From: Bifidobacterium merycicum DSM 6492
GTDB taxonomy: Bacteria > Actinomycetota > Actinomycetes > Actinomycetales > Bifidobacteriaceae
NCBI RefSeq assembly: GCF_900129045.1
Contig: NZ_FQTX01000005.1
Location: 111,477 to 175,476 of the forward strand
Length of the DNA stretch: 64,000 bases
Direction: 5' to 3'
A model generated the notes under the pieces. It saw nothing but the letters and a program-made list of their open reading frames with translations, was not told where the DNA came from and ran no database searches. Positions 8,985-18,159 of this stretch are shown in pieces (the stretch's first letter is position 1; every line of letters begins with the position of its first letter). The translations under genes were made by a program, and so were the position numbers.

Positions 8985-11168
8985 ATGATGAAACATATAT
9001 CGTCATTCTTTACCAAACTCTTCCAGGCATGCAGACTCGTGCCGATGCTTCCCATCACCGTGATCGCGGCGGTCCCCATGGCATTGCTGTGGAATACGCA
9101 CCCGTGGAAGCATTTCTTCTGGAGTGTGAACCCCTCGCTCGGCCAGTGGATCGTGATCGCGCTGGTCGTATACACCGTATTCGATTCGCTCAAAGGTATG
9201 GTCGACGACATCCGCAAAGGCTACGTCGGCGTCGACGTGCTGGTGATCGTCGCGATTCTGTCGACCATCGCGGTGCGCGAATATCTCGCCGGTTGGGCGA
9301 TCGTGTTGATGGTGTATTCGGGTGAAGCGATCGAGGAATACGCGCAGGACAAGGCGAAAGGCAGCCTGACCGCGCTTATGGAAGCCGCGCCGGTCATCGC
9401 CCACGTGGTCAACCTTCCCGGCGTCGGCTCGAACGCCGAACACGTCGGCGGGCGGGCGAAACAAGGCGACTCGGCCGGCGAATTCCGCCCGGTGCCCGCA
9501 TCCGACATCCAGAACATCCAATCGTCCGGATCCCATTTCGAAACCGTACCGGTCGAAAACGTGCGTATGGGCGACGTGCTCGTCGTACTGCCGGGCGAAA
9601 CCGTGCCGGTGGACGGCGAACTGTTGTCCGACTCCGCCACCCTCGACCTGAGCAACATCAACGGCGAACCGGTGCCGCGCGAAGCCTTCGCCGGTGCCCG
9701 CGTGCTATCCGGCGCCATCAACGGCTCGTCCACGCTCACCATGCGCGCCACCCAGCTGGCACGCGACTCGCAGTACCAGCGCATCCTGGAGCTCGTCTCC
9801 TCCGCGCAGAACTCGCGTGCCACAGTCGTGCGCGTCGCCGACCTGCTGGCCGTGCCATTCACCGTGGTCGCGTTCCTCATCGCCGGATTCGCATGGATCT
9901 GTTCCGGCGTGCCGATGCGTTTCGCCCAGGTGCTCGTCATCGCCACCCCCTGCCCGCTGCTCATCGCCGCACCCGTCGCCTACATCGCCGGCACCGGCCG
10001 ACTCGCCAAATCCGGCATCCTCATCAAAGCGCAGGAAGTGCTGGAAACGCTGGGCCGCGTGAACCACATCTTCTTCGACAAAACCGGTACGCTCACCGTC
10101 AAGAAGCCGCAGGTCGTGCGCGTGGACATGCGCGGCGGCGTGCAAGCCGACGGCGTGACCGGTGATTCCGACCTCGACGAGGACGTGATCCTACTGTCCG
10201 CAGGCGTGCTCGAAACGTATTCCGTACACATCCTCGCCCAAGGCATCGTGCAAGCCGGCAAAGGCGCGATCAAGCGCCTGTCCGAACGCTACGCCGACAA
10301 TGGACAGCACCTGCACGGTTCCGATTGGGACGGCCGCGACATCGAACACCCGGTCGTCAAGGGCGTCCGTGAGGATTCCGGCAAGGGGCTGAGCGGCATG
10401 GTCAACGGTCGTATGATCCGTGTGGGACGCTACGCGTATGTCACCGACGGCGAGCATGGTGTGCCAAACAACCCGGCCGACGTGTTCACTACGCCGCTGG
10501 CCGCCGACGAAATGGCCACGTTCGTGTCCGTCAACGGCAAACTGACCGCACGCATCGTGATGAAGGACATTCCTCGTGAGAACGCGAAGGAATCACTCGA
10601 CCGCCTGCGTGCCCTCGGCGTCAAGCGCCTGTCCATGCTGACAGGCGACAAGGCCGCGTCCGCCAACATCATCGCCAAGGAAGTCGGCATCGACGACGTG
10701 CGTGCCGAACTGTTCCCCGAAGACAAACTCGCCGCCGTCAGGAACGCCTCCGCCGAGGAAGCGCCCGCACAGCCGTGGTGGGATCGCGTGATTCAGCGGC
10801 TGACCGGCGAATCCATCACCCGCTCCATCACCATGATGGTGGGCGACGGCGTGAACGACGCCCCTGTGCTCGCCTCCGCCGACATCGGCATGGCAATCAC
10901 CGACGGCACGTCCACGGCCGCATCCGAATCGGCGCAGGTGGTCATCATGAACGATGACATTGCCTGCGTGCCGCGTGCGATCGCGATTTCCCGCCGAACC
11001 AAGCGCATCATGCTGCAGTCCGTGATCGGCGGCTTGTCGCTGTCGATCATCGCAATGCTGTGCGCCGCGTTCAACCTGATTCCGGTGGTGGCCGGCGCGT
11101 TCCTGCAGGAAGCCATCGACGTGGTTTCCATCCTGTGGTCGCTGACCGCGTTGATCGATAAGGATTGA
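8985..11168 (+). CDS. P1B-type heavy-metal translocating ATPase (TPC motif)
   Basis: 727 residues; tandem ATGs at 8985 and 8988 follow TAAGGA. Family motifs in order: actuator NGEPVP loop; membrane metal site ATPCPLL with Cys323; phosphorylation motif DKTGTL with Asp365; the P1B His-Pro pair in DIEHPVVKG; MLTGDK; and GDGVNDAPVL. There is no N-terminal HMA domain or CxxC site: the protein starts almost at once with membrane helices. The transmembrane triad is TPC rather than the CPC of typical Cu/Zn/Cd pumps, so metal specificity should not be inferred from ZntA/CopA; Ni, Co or Fe are as plausible. Role: ATP-driven export of a transition metal across the cell membrane. No metalloregulator gene lies beside it. 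Confidence 0.9.
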   Translation: MMKHISSFFTKLFQACRLVPMLPITVIAAVPMALLWNTHPWKHFFWSVNPSLGQWIVIALVVYTVFDSLKGMVDDIRKGYVGVDVLVIVAILSTIAVREYLAGWAIVLMVYSGEAIEEYAQDKAKGSLTALMEAAPVIAHVVNLPGVGSNAEHVGGRAKQGDSAGEFRPVPASDIQNIQSSGSHFETVPVENVRMGDVLVVLPGETVPVDGELLSDSATLDLSNINGEPVPREAFAGARVLSGAINGSSTLTMRATQLARDSQYQRILELVSSAQNSRATVVRVADLLAVPFTVVAFLIAGFAWICSGVPMRFAQVLVIATPCPLLIAAPVAYIAGTGRLAKSGILIKAQEVLETLGRVNHIFFDKTGTLTVKKPQVVRVDMRGGVQADGVTGDSDLDEDVILLSAGVLETYSVHILAQGIVQAGKGAIKRLSERYADNGQHLHGSDWDGRDIEHPVVKGVREDSGKGLSGMVNGRMIRVGRYAYVTDGEHGVPNNPADVFTTPLAADEMATFVSVNGKLTARIVMKDIPRENAKESLDRLRALGVKRLSMLTGDKAASANIIAKEVGIDDVRAELFPEDKLAAVRNASAEEAPAQPWWDRVIQRLTGESITRSITMMVGDGVNDAPVLASADIGMAITDGTSTAASESAQVVIMNDDIACVPRAIAISRRTKRIMLQSVIGGLSLSIIAMLCAAFNLIPVVAGAFLQEAIDVVSILWSLTALIDKD

Positions 11169-11220
11169 TTGCGGGGTTGCGGGAACTAGCGCCTTTGCGG
11201 CACAGGTGCCTGATATGAAT

Positions 11221-11265
11221 GCGCGGGGGCGCGGCCGTTGGCAATGAACGGTCGCGCCCCCGCGC
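11221..11265. terminator. Bidirectional terminator between convergent genes
   Basis: Very stable inverted repeat GCGCGGGGGCGCG ... CGCGCCCCCGCGC followed by GTTTG, between the stops of the ATPase (plus) and asparaginase (minus). Confidence 0.75.
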
Positions 11266-11303
11266 GTTTGCCAGGACTGTGCTTGTCGGATCGTGTCGGA
11301 TCG

Positions 11304-12311
11304 TCACAAAGCGGACGCCGGCGAAATCTCGCCAGCGATGGACCTGATCATCCAATCCGCGAAATCACGGCCCTCCACGCCCTGCGACAACAGGAACATG
11401 ATCTTCGCGTACGTGGCCTCCAACGTCATATCGCCCGAACCGGTTGCGCCCGCACGCGCAACCGCATCACCCGTCTCATAATGCCCCAACAGCACCTCAG
11501 CCTGCTGGCATTGCGAGGCGATGACCACCGGCACGCCGTCACGCAGCGTATCGGCGATCACATCCGTCAAACCCGGCTCATTGCTCGGCACATTACCCAC
11601 GCCATATGCGCGCAACAGCACTGCCTCCGGACGGGGAGACAGCATCGCCTCAAGACGCGCGGCGGTAATGCCGGGAGCCATGTCGATCACAGCCACGTCA
11701 TGCCGCTGATACGGCTTCGGATCATGCCAGCCCTCGCCGCTCGCATCCGGCACATACCAATGCCACGGCGTTCCGGTGCGAGCCAGCGGGCCGGTCGCCG
11801 GCGCGGAGAACCCCTCGAACGCCCACGACGACGACTTGCTCACACGATTGCCGGCAAACAGGTGGTGGCCGAAAAACAGACCGACGCCATGCATGCGCTC
11901 GCTCATCGTCGCGTTCAACGCGCCGGTCACATTGGCCGTCGCATCCGATTCGATTTTGCCCAACGGGTGCTGGGAGCCCGTGAAAATGACCGGCTTGCCG
12001 AAATCGGTGAGCGCATACGACAGCGCGGCGCTCGAATAGCTCATCGTATCGGTGCCATGCAGAACCACGAACGCGTCCGCGTCGTCGCGGTGCGCGTTGA
12101 GATCGTCGATCATGGTCTGCCAGTTGTCGGGTGTGGCGTTCGAGGAGTCGATCAGCGGATCGAGCTCGGTGAACGTGAACAGGCTGCTATCCATATGCGC
12201 GTCCTCCAACAGACGGAACAGCCAGCCCTTGGTGTCGGCGCCCGGCACCAGGCCGTTCGGCGAATCAATCATGCCGATGGTGCCGCCGGTGTACGTGATG
12301 TGAATGCGCAA
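11304..12311 (-). CDS. L-asparaginase (type I-like, cytoplasmic)
   Basis: 335 residues if the start is the TTG at 12311, which has an excellent AAGGAGGT eight bases upstream; translation begins MRIHITYTGGTIGMI. Longer readings add Gln/Asn-rich sequence unlike the family. It hydrolyses L-asparagine to aspartate and ammonia. Catalytic motifs: TGGTIG with the nucleophilic Thr near residue 9, and LHGTDTMSYS with the second Thr of the Thr-Lys-Asp triad; FTGSQHPLG follows as expected. The C-terminal domain has QCQQAEV and YETGDAVARAGATGSGDMTLEATYAK, a standard asparaginase end. No signal peptide, so cytoplasmic nitrogen metabolism. Whether it deamidates glutamine too cannot be read here. Confidence 0.9.
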   Translation of the reverse strand: MRIHITYTGGTIGMIDSPNGLVPGADTKGWLFRLLEDAHMDSSLFTFTELDPLIDSSNATPDNWQTMIDDLNAHRDDADAFVVLHGTDTMSYSSAALSYALTDFGKPVIFTGSQHPLGKIESDATANVTGALNATMSERMHGVGLFFGHHLFAGNRVSKSSSWAFEGFSAPATGPLARTGTPWHWYVPDASGEGWHDPKPYQRHDVAVIDMAPGITAARLEAMLSPRPEAVLLRAYGVGNVPSNEPGLTDVIADTLRDGVPVVIASQCQQAEVLLGHYETGDAVARAGATGSGDMTLEATYAKIMFLLSQGVEGRDFADWMIRSIAGEISPASAL

Positions 12312-12483
12312 AGGTCTACCTCCTTGAAATCTTGGGATTCTTATGACTCCGCGGTTGTTGGGCTGTGGGGTTGTGTTTGTGTTTGTGTGGGGTTTGCTGG
12401 TTTGTGCGGGGTTTGCTGGTTTCGGTTTCCGGTGCCCACTGTACCGCCGATGTGGATGTTCTTTTTTGCGTTGCCGTCTCCCT

Positions 12484-12720
12484 GCTCCTGTTCCTGGCTG
12501 CTCGGCTCCTGCATCGTAGCCATTTGGAGCTGACTTCTCCATCTGTCTACGCTCGGAACGTCTTAGTGTGGTTGTTTGGGGATGGTTTCTCCGTTTGTCT
12601 ACGTTCAGGGCGTTTCAGTGTAGGCAGGTGCGGGGTGCGTCGCCGTTTGGCTACGCTGAGCGCTCGTCAGCGTAGCCAAACGTGGAATCCTTCTCCAAAT
12701 CGCTACATTGAGTGGCCTAT
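12484..12720 (+). repeat. Family B 52-bp tandem array (about 4.5 units)
   Basis: Anchors (TCTCC/TCGCC before the TTTG-CTACG core) fall at 12536, 12588, 12640 and 12692, each exactly 52 bp apart; half a unit precedes them. The best unit (12640) pairs GGCTACGCTGAG with CAGCGTAGCC. The preceding G/T-rich stretch (12355-12425) is low-complexity with GGTTTGCTGGTTTG-like repeats. Family A starts 50 bp later. Confidence 0.85.
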
Positions 12721-12774
12721 GGGATGAGGCCTAGGGTCGAGGAGAGAGAGGAATCGGGCAGAAGCACGAAGGAG

Positions 12775-13156
12775 TGTCCGATTCTGGTGAATCGGACACT
12801 CTGAGTGGTCAAGTTGGGGTGTGAGTGACCGATTCTGGAGAATCGGACAACCGTGCGTGGTCGAACCGGAGCCAGAATGTCCTTTTCTGGAGAATCGGAC
12901 AATCAGGACAGCCAGACCGAACCGCGCGTGTCCGATTCTGGAGAATTGGACATCTTGGGTGATGGGACAGAGCCCTGAGTGTCCTTTTCTGGTGAATCGG
13001 ACACTCACAGTGGTGGGGCTGGATCGAGAGTGGCCGATTCGGGTGAATCGGACAACCGGGTTGGCTGGAGTGGGTTTGGAGTGTCCTTTTCTGGTGAATC
13101 GGACACTCAGGGTGGTGGGGCGGGGCTGAGAGTGACCGATTCGGGAGAATCGGACA
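12775..13156. repeat. Family A palindromic array, 8 copies at 51-bp pitch
   Basis: Copies start at 12775, 12826, 12878, 12929, 12980, 13031, 13082 and 13133, i.e. steps of 51, 52, 51, 51, 51, 51, 51. The first copy extends to 13-bp perfect arms by flanking GAG/CTC. Left arms vary (TGTCCGATTC, TGACCGATTC, TGTCCTTTTC, TGGCCGATTC); right arms are nearly constant. The roughly 27-bp intervals differ in sequence. Confidence 0.9.
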
Positions 13157-13199
13157 CTCTGAGGACATGTCGACCTAGCCTAAGCCGCCCCGAACTGTA

Positions 13200-14684
13200 T
13201 CAGTCCTGCTTGCCGGGAACCTCCGTGGTTTCCAGCACGTCGGGCACGTCGTTGCCGTTATCGTCCAGCATCTCCTCCATCAGATTGCCGTTGATACGAC
13301 CGCGCACGCAGAACCAACCGATCACCATGGCCACCACGACCACCGCGAACATGCCCAGCGTCCAACGTCCGGCCGCGCTGGTGAGATTCGACAGCACGAC
13401 CACGGCGAAGAACAGCAGGGAAATGTAGTTCGTGTACGGTGCTCCCGGCATACGGTACGCCGGACGGGTTTCCTCACCGGCCTTGACTTTCTTGAGGAAC
13501 GCCAGATGCGTCACCAGAATGGCCGCCCACGTTCCGGCGATGCCGATGCCAGCCAAGTTCATGACGATTTCGAACGCGTCGGCAGGCAGCACGGCGTTCA
13601 GCGCCACGCCGATCAGACCGAGCGAGGACGTGATGATGATGCCGCCGTACGGCACGTGATGCTTGTTCATGCGCGCGGCGAACTTCGGCGCGGAACCGGC
13701 CACGGCGAGCGAGCGCAGCGTGCGTCCGGTCGAATACAGTCCAGCGTTCAGGGACGACAGCGCGGCGGTTAGCACGACAACCTGGATCACGTCACCGGCG
13801 TGCGGGATGCCGATGCCGGAGAAGAAGGTGACGAACGGGGATTCGTTGGCGGAGTAGGCGGTGTACGGCAGCACGAGCGCCATAAGCACCACGGAACCAA
13901 CGTAGAAGACGAAGATGCGGATGATCATCGAATTGATGGCCTTGGGCAGCACTTTGACGGCATCCTTGGCTTCGCCAGCCGCGACGCCGACCATTTCGGT
14001 ACCGCCGAACGCGAACACCACGCCGAGGGTCAGTGCGAATACGGTAGGCAGGCCCTTCGGGAACAGTCCGCCATGTTCGGTGATGTTGGCGATGCCGGCG
14101 TGGGAGGAGCCGACCGGGGCGCCGGTTACGATGGCCCAGATGGCGATCACCATGAATGCGATGATCGTGGCGACCTTGATGGCCGCGAACCAGAATTCGG
14201 CTTCACCGAACATTTTCACGCTCATCATGTTGAGCGCGAACACGACTGCCAGCGCACATAGCGCGAGCAGCCACTGCGGTACGTTTTGGAATGCCTTCCA
14301 ATAGTGGAAATACACGGCGACGGCGGTGATGTCGGCCATTACGGTGACGGACCAGTCCAGGAAGAACAGCCAGCCGGTGATGTATGCGCCCCTTTCGCCC
14401 AGGAACTCGCGTGCGTAGGAGACGAACGCGCCAGAGGAGGGACGGCGGATGGCCAGTTCGCCCAAGGCACGGACCATCAGGAATGCGAAGATACCACACA
14501 CTGCGTAGGCGAGGGCCAGGCCGGCGCCGCCCAGCGATAGTCATCCGCCTGCGCCTAGGAACAGTCCCGTGCCGATTGATCCGCCGATAGCGATCATCTG
14601 AATGTGACGCGGCTTCAGATCCTTGGCGTACCCGGAGTCGCTTTTATCGTGTTTGGCCGCGTTATGCGGTGTTGTTTCGCTCAC
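13200..14684 (-). pseudogene. Amino-acid permease (APC family) interrupted by an in-frame stop
   Basis: From a GTG at 14684 ([12 protein letters not shown]) the reading gives about 47 codons ending in the conserved first helix [24 protein letters not shown] at 14541-14543 then interrupts, after which the same frame runs on without shift (LSLGGAGLALAYAVCGIFAFLMVRALGELA) to the stop at 13200. Restored, it is a twelve-helix permease of about 494 residues like the GabP/AnsP/aromatic branch of the APC superfamily, with the IGTGLF substrate loop and the ELA motif. Related permeases have Arg at the stop position, so a CGA-to-TGA transition is the simplest explanation. Restarting at the GTG at 14501 would lose helix 1 and the substrate loop, so the gene is probably inactive unless the base is a sequencing error. 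Confidence 0.85.
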
Positions 14685-14949
14685 TGTTGGATGCTCTCTT
14701 TTCTCTGTTGTGATTGTTTCGCGTCCATTCCGCGCTGTTGTGCGTGTTGCTCGCATGGTTTTGCGCCCGCGGATTTGCGGATCTGCGGGTTTGCGATGCG
14801 GGAGGGGCGTCAAACGTTTGCATCATGGATATGACAGGCACATTATAGGGACGGCGTGTAACCGGGCCGGTTTTGCGCCTTTGGGGTGAAGGGCTGGGAC
14901 GGGGATGGGAGCGGGTTGGCCGAATTAGGACGTAGGGCTGCACCGTGAA

Positions 14950-15125
14950 TGTCCTTTTCTGGAGAATCGGACACTCTGGCGGGGGAGAGTGGGCTGTGGA
15001 TGTCCGATTCGGGTGAATCGGACACTCTGGCTGGTTCGGCTGACCGTGGATGTCCTTTTCTGGAGAATCGGACACTCTGGCGAGGAAGAGTGGGCTGCGG
15101 ATGTCCGATTCTGGTGAATCGGACA
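14950..15125. repeat. Family A palindromic array, 4 copies
   Basis: Copies at 14950, 15001, 15051 and 15102 (steps 51, 50, 51). They alternate strictly between the TGTCCTTTTC and TGTCCGATTC left arms, suggesting duplication of a two-unit block. Elsewhere in this 619-bp gap (14685-15303) I see no gene. Confidence 0.9.
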
Positions 15126-15303
15126 TTTGAGCTGGCGGCGCAACATATGTGGCGTTCGCTTGACAGTTGGGGGCTGGTCGTGCTTACTGATTACCTGTTA
15201 CCTGAGTATGTGCTGGGCGTATCGGTATGCGTCGGGGTATGTCGGGCGATTGAAAGTCGGAGAAGGTTCGTCGTGGCAGCGAGGAGCTGATGGAGGAGCT
15301 GAT

Positions 15304-17462
15304 ATGGGAGCAGGCAAATCGGGCGACGGTATGGCAGCGGCGGTGACTGGATGGTTCGGTTTGTCGAGGAGACTGGGACGGTTGGCGCAATCGGAATGGC
15401 TGGAATGGTCAAGACGTGCGCAACGGTCGGATCATCACAATCGGACCGACCATCCCAACCAGCCCGACCATCCCAACCAGCTGGGCCGTATGACCGGCGC
15501 AAAGGAATCCGCACTATCCGTGAGCTTCGCGGTCGCGGACGGAACCGAATCCGCCAAGACCGCAACGGTTTCCGCAGCCAATCCGACGCAAAACGGATTA
15601 TCCAGCATCATCGGCACCACCTTGGCGCACGCGTTCCACCACCACTGGCGCATCATCATATTCACCCTGTATCTCGCGATCACAGCGCTTCTGATGGTCT
15701 TCCACGAACCATGGTTCGACGAAGCGCAATCATGGCTCATCGCCCGCGACGCCTCATTCCATGACATTCTGCTCGTCCGCCCGCATTACGAAGGCCATCC
15801 GCCGCTGTGGTGGCTTATGCTGTCGATCCCCGCGAAACTGGGCGTGCCATACGAGATCGGATTGAAAAGCGTACAACTTGTCTGCGCCGCGATCATGGCG
15901 TGGCTGCTGGTATTCCGCTCCCCGTTCCCGCCGCTGGCCGTGGGCCTCCTGCCGTTCACGTATTTCATGTGCTTCCAGTACGGCGTCACGTCGCGCCCAT
16001 ACGCGCTGATGTGCGCGGCCATATTCCTGACCGCCGATTGTTGGAAAGCCGTGACGAGAAGCCGTGGCGTCTGACATTGAGTCTGATTCTGCTCTGCTGC
16101 ACCAGCAGTTACGGTATCGCCTTGGCGTGCGCGATGGCATTGGTGTGGGTCGTGCGCGTATTGCGCGAATCGCGGTCCATCCGTTCGTCCATCCGTTCCG
16201 TGATCGCCCGTCCCGAACGGTTCGTCGCATGGCTGATGCTGCTGGTCGTAGGCCTCACGCTGACCGTATGCATTCTGCCGTATCCCGACACGTTCGGCAT
16301 GACGCCGGGCTCCGGCGGCAGTTCGGCCATCATGCAGTTCCTGATGTTCTGGCTGATCATGCCGTCCGAAGCGTTGTTCACCTCGTTCGCCGGCGATGTT
16401 TCGCTGCACGGTCTACGCATGGATGTTGTCCCGATTGTGTTGTGCGTCGTGCTGTCCGCGATGGTCTGGTATGCGCTTGGCCGTTTGGCTCGTCGCCGCG
16501 GCGATCTTGACATGCTGCTGCTGCCGTACGTGTTGTTCGCCCTGTGCGCGACGAAATATTTCAGTCTGCATCATCTCGGCATCGTGTTCGCGCTGTTCGT
16601 CGCCGACCTGTGGATGCTGATCCGTGATCGGCCGATCGATGCGGACGATGTGCCGGAATGGTTGCGCGGATTCGTGCGCATGCGCGTTGGGCGCATTGCG
16701 GTGAGGCGGGCCGGGAAGCCCGGTCAGCCCGGTCAGCCTGTCCATTCCGCTCAGCCCGTCTGTTCCACTCAGAGTGTCCGATTCTCCCGAATTGGACACT
16801 CCAGCCAACCTGCGACCGCACAACCCGCATCCGCTTCTTCGCATTCCCGCAGCGCGATCATATGCAACTGCGTGATCGTCCTTCTGCTGCTGCCGAGCCT
16901 GTGGTGGAATATCGCGGCCGGCGTGTGCGACCTGCGGTACGACTATTCGGGGTCGCGTGCCGTGGCGTCGTTCGCTGAACGCAACGATTTCAGACATAAC
17001 CGTTGGGTATCGGTCTGGCGTTATTATCCCGAAACCACATGGCCGGACGGCAGTCATACGCCTCGCCAGGAGGATACGCACCGGTACGCTTGGGCGGCGA
17101 TTGCCGCGGACCCGTATCTTGGACGCGGAGTGTGGAGCACGGCGGAACACGGGTCGGCGCGAGGTCCGGAGCGCGGGCTGTTGGATTGCACGTATCGCGG
17201 TCGATCCTATGAGCCGAATCAAGTGCCGACGCCCGCGCAGATGAACCGGGAGATCGCGGCGTGCGCGGCCAAGGGCGAGCCGGCGTTCGTAATCGGAGAC
17301 GCCGATTTTCCGGAGTATTACTTCGGTCGGCTCGGATACCGGATGCGCGATTATCGCAAGGTCACGATTGCGACGAAGCACATGTCGTGGAAGAACTGGG
17401 TCACGACCGCCGATATCACGGTGTATGTGCGTACCGACGTGTTGCGCACGCTGCGGCGGTAG
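15304..17462 (+). pseudogene. Polytopic membrane glycosyltransferase-like protein, frameshifted
   Basis: The start is the ATG at 15304 behind GGAGG. The chain is in one frame until about 16045 and in another from there to 17462. Adding one A to the AAA at 16045-16047 joins them smoothly (DCWKSRDEKPWRL), giving about 719 residues. The first luminal loop carries EPWFDEAQSWLIARD followed by GHPPLWW, the acidic loop and partner motif of ArnT/PMT-like (GT39-type, GT-C fold) transferases using polyprenyl-linked sugars. About ten helices follow, then an extracytoplasmic C-terminal domain. A family A repeat (16775-16798) sits in frame in a low-complexity linker. The N-terminus contains tandem HPNQPDHPNQ. 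Acceptor and sugar are unknown; cell-wall polysaccharide is likely. Confidence 0.75.
16775..16798. repeat. Family A repeat inside a coding frame (glycosyltransferase-like gene)
   Basis: A single copy with TCCC loop and one right-arm mismatch (GAATTGGACA). It is read in frame as VRFSRIGHS inside a Pro/Ser/Gln-rich linker flanked by membrane helices. Confidence 0.85.
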
Positions 17463-17508
17463 GCGGGTGTTGGTTGGATGCGTGCGGCGTAGACCTCTGG
17501 AGAAGCTG

Positions 17509-17845
17509 TCCCCATCTGTCTGTGTTGAGTGGCTCTCAGCGCGGTGGTTTGGGGATGGCTTCTCCGTTTGGCTACGCTGAGCGGTTCTGAGCGTAGCCAT
17601 TTGGCGAAGTTGTCTCCATTTGTCTACGTTGGCGGGCCGTAGGCGTAGCTGTTTGGGGATGGCTTCTCCGTTTGATTACGCTGAGCGGTTCTGAGCGTAG
17701 CTATTTGGTGAAGCTGTCGCCGTTTGATTACGCTGAGCGGTTCTCAGTGTGGTGGTTTGGGGATGCCATCTCCGTTTGGCTACGCTGAGCGGTTCTCGGC
17801 GTAGACATTCGGCGAAGTTGTCTCCATCTTTCTATGCGGAGATGG
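17509..17845 (+). repeat. Family B tandem array, 7 units of exactly 52 bp
   Basis: Unit anchors at 17509, 17561, 17613, 17665, 17717, 17769 and 17821: every step is 52 bp. The clearest unit (17561) contains TGGCTACGCT, an 11-nt loop, AGCGTAGCCA, followed by TTTGG and a purine-rich GCGAAG. Other units decay at either arm. Immediately after the glycosyltransferase-like gene; no gene lies inside. Confidence 0.9.
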
Positions 17846-17869
17846 ACGGAGGCGGATGAAGAAGGGCGG

Positions 17870-18075
17870 AGGCAAAAGGAAGACAGCTGAGGAACCGAAG
17901 ACAGGGAGAAAGGGCAGTCAAGGAGCCGAAGACAGGGAGATAAGGAAGATAGGGCAGTCAAGGTACCGAAGACAGAAGAAGGGGAGCCGGATGCAGGGAG
18001 ATAGGGCAGCCGGGGAGCCAAAGACAAAAGAAAAACAACCAAGGAGCCAGAGACAGGGAGATAGCCCAAATAGAT
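17870..18075 (+). repeat. Purine-rich degenerate repeat tract
   Basis: About 200 bp almost free of pyrimidine runs, built from variants of GAGCCGAAGACAGGGAGA and GATAGGGCAGTCAAGG in irregular order (copies near 17893, 17928, 17968 and 18045). It is the third repeat type between the same two genes and is unrelated in sequence to families A and B. No stable coding signal. Confidence 0.7.
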
Positions 18076-18125
18076 CAGCCAAGAAAACGCCCGCCACCCA
18101 GTCATTCCAAGCCGAATTGCCTCTT

Positions 18126-18152
18126 TTGCGTTTCGACGGCTTGCGTTAGGCT
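18126..18152 (+). promoter_or_regulatory. Candidate promoter for a leaderless reductase mRNA
   Basis: TTGCGT (18126-18131) and TAGGCT (18147-18152), spacer 15 bp. Transcription would start about at the GTG start codon at 18160, which has no Shine-Dalgarno sequence. The short spacer makes this tentative. Confidence 0.35.
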
Positions 18153-18159
18153 AGAGCGC

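Noticed and set aside
12775..13156. CRISPR array
   Set aside because: The pitch and spacer size look right, but repeats vary at several fixed positions, some intervals resemble each other, the same repeat occurs singly inside genes, and no cas gene is in the window.
12775..13156. Integron attC or IS-end array
   Set aside because: No integrase, transposase or gene cassettes are associated, and units carry no open frames of their own.
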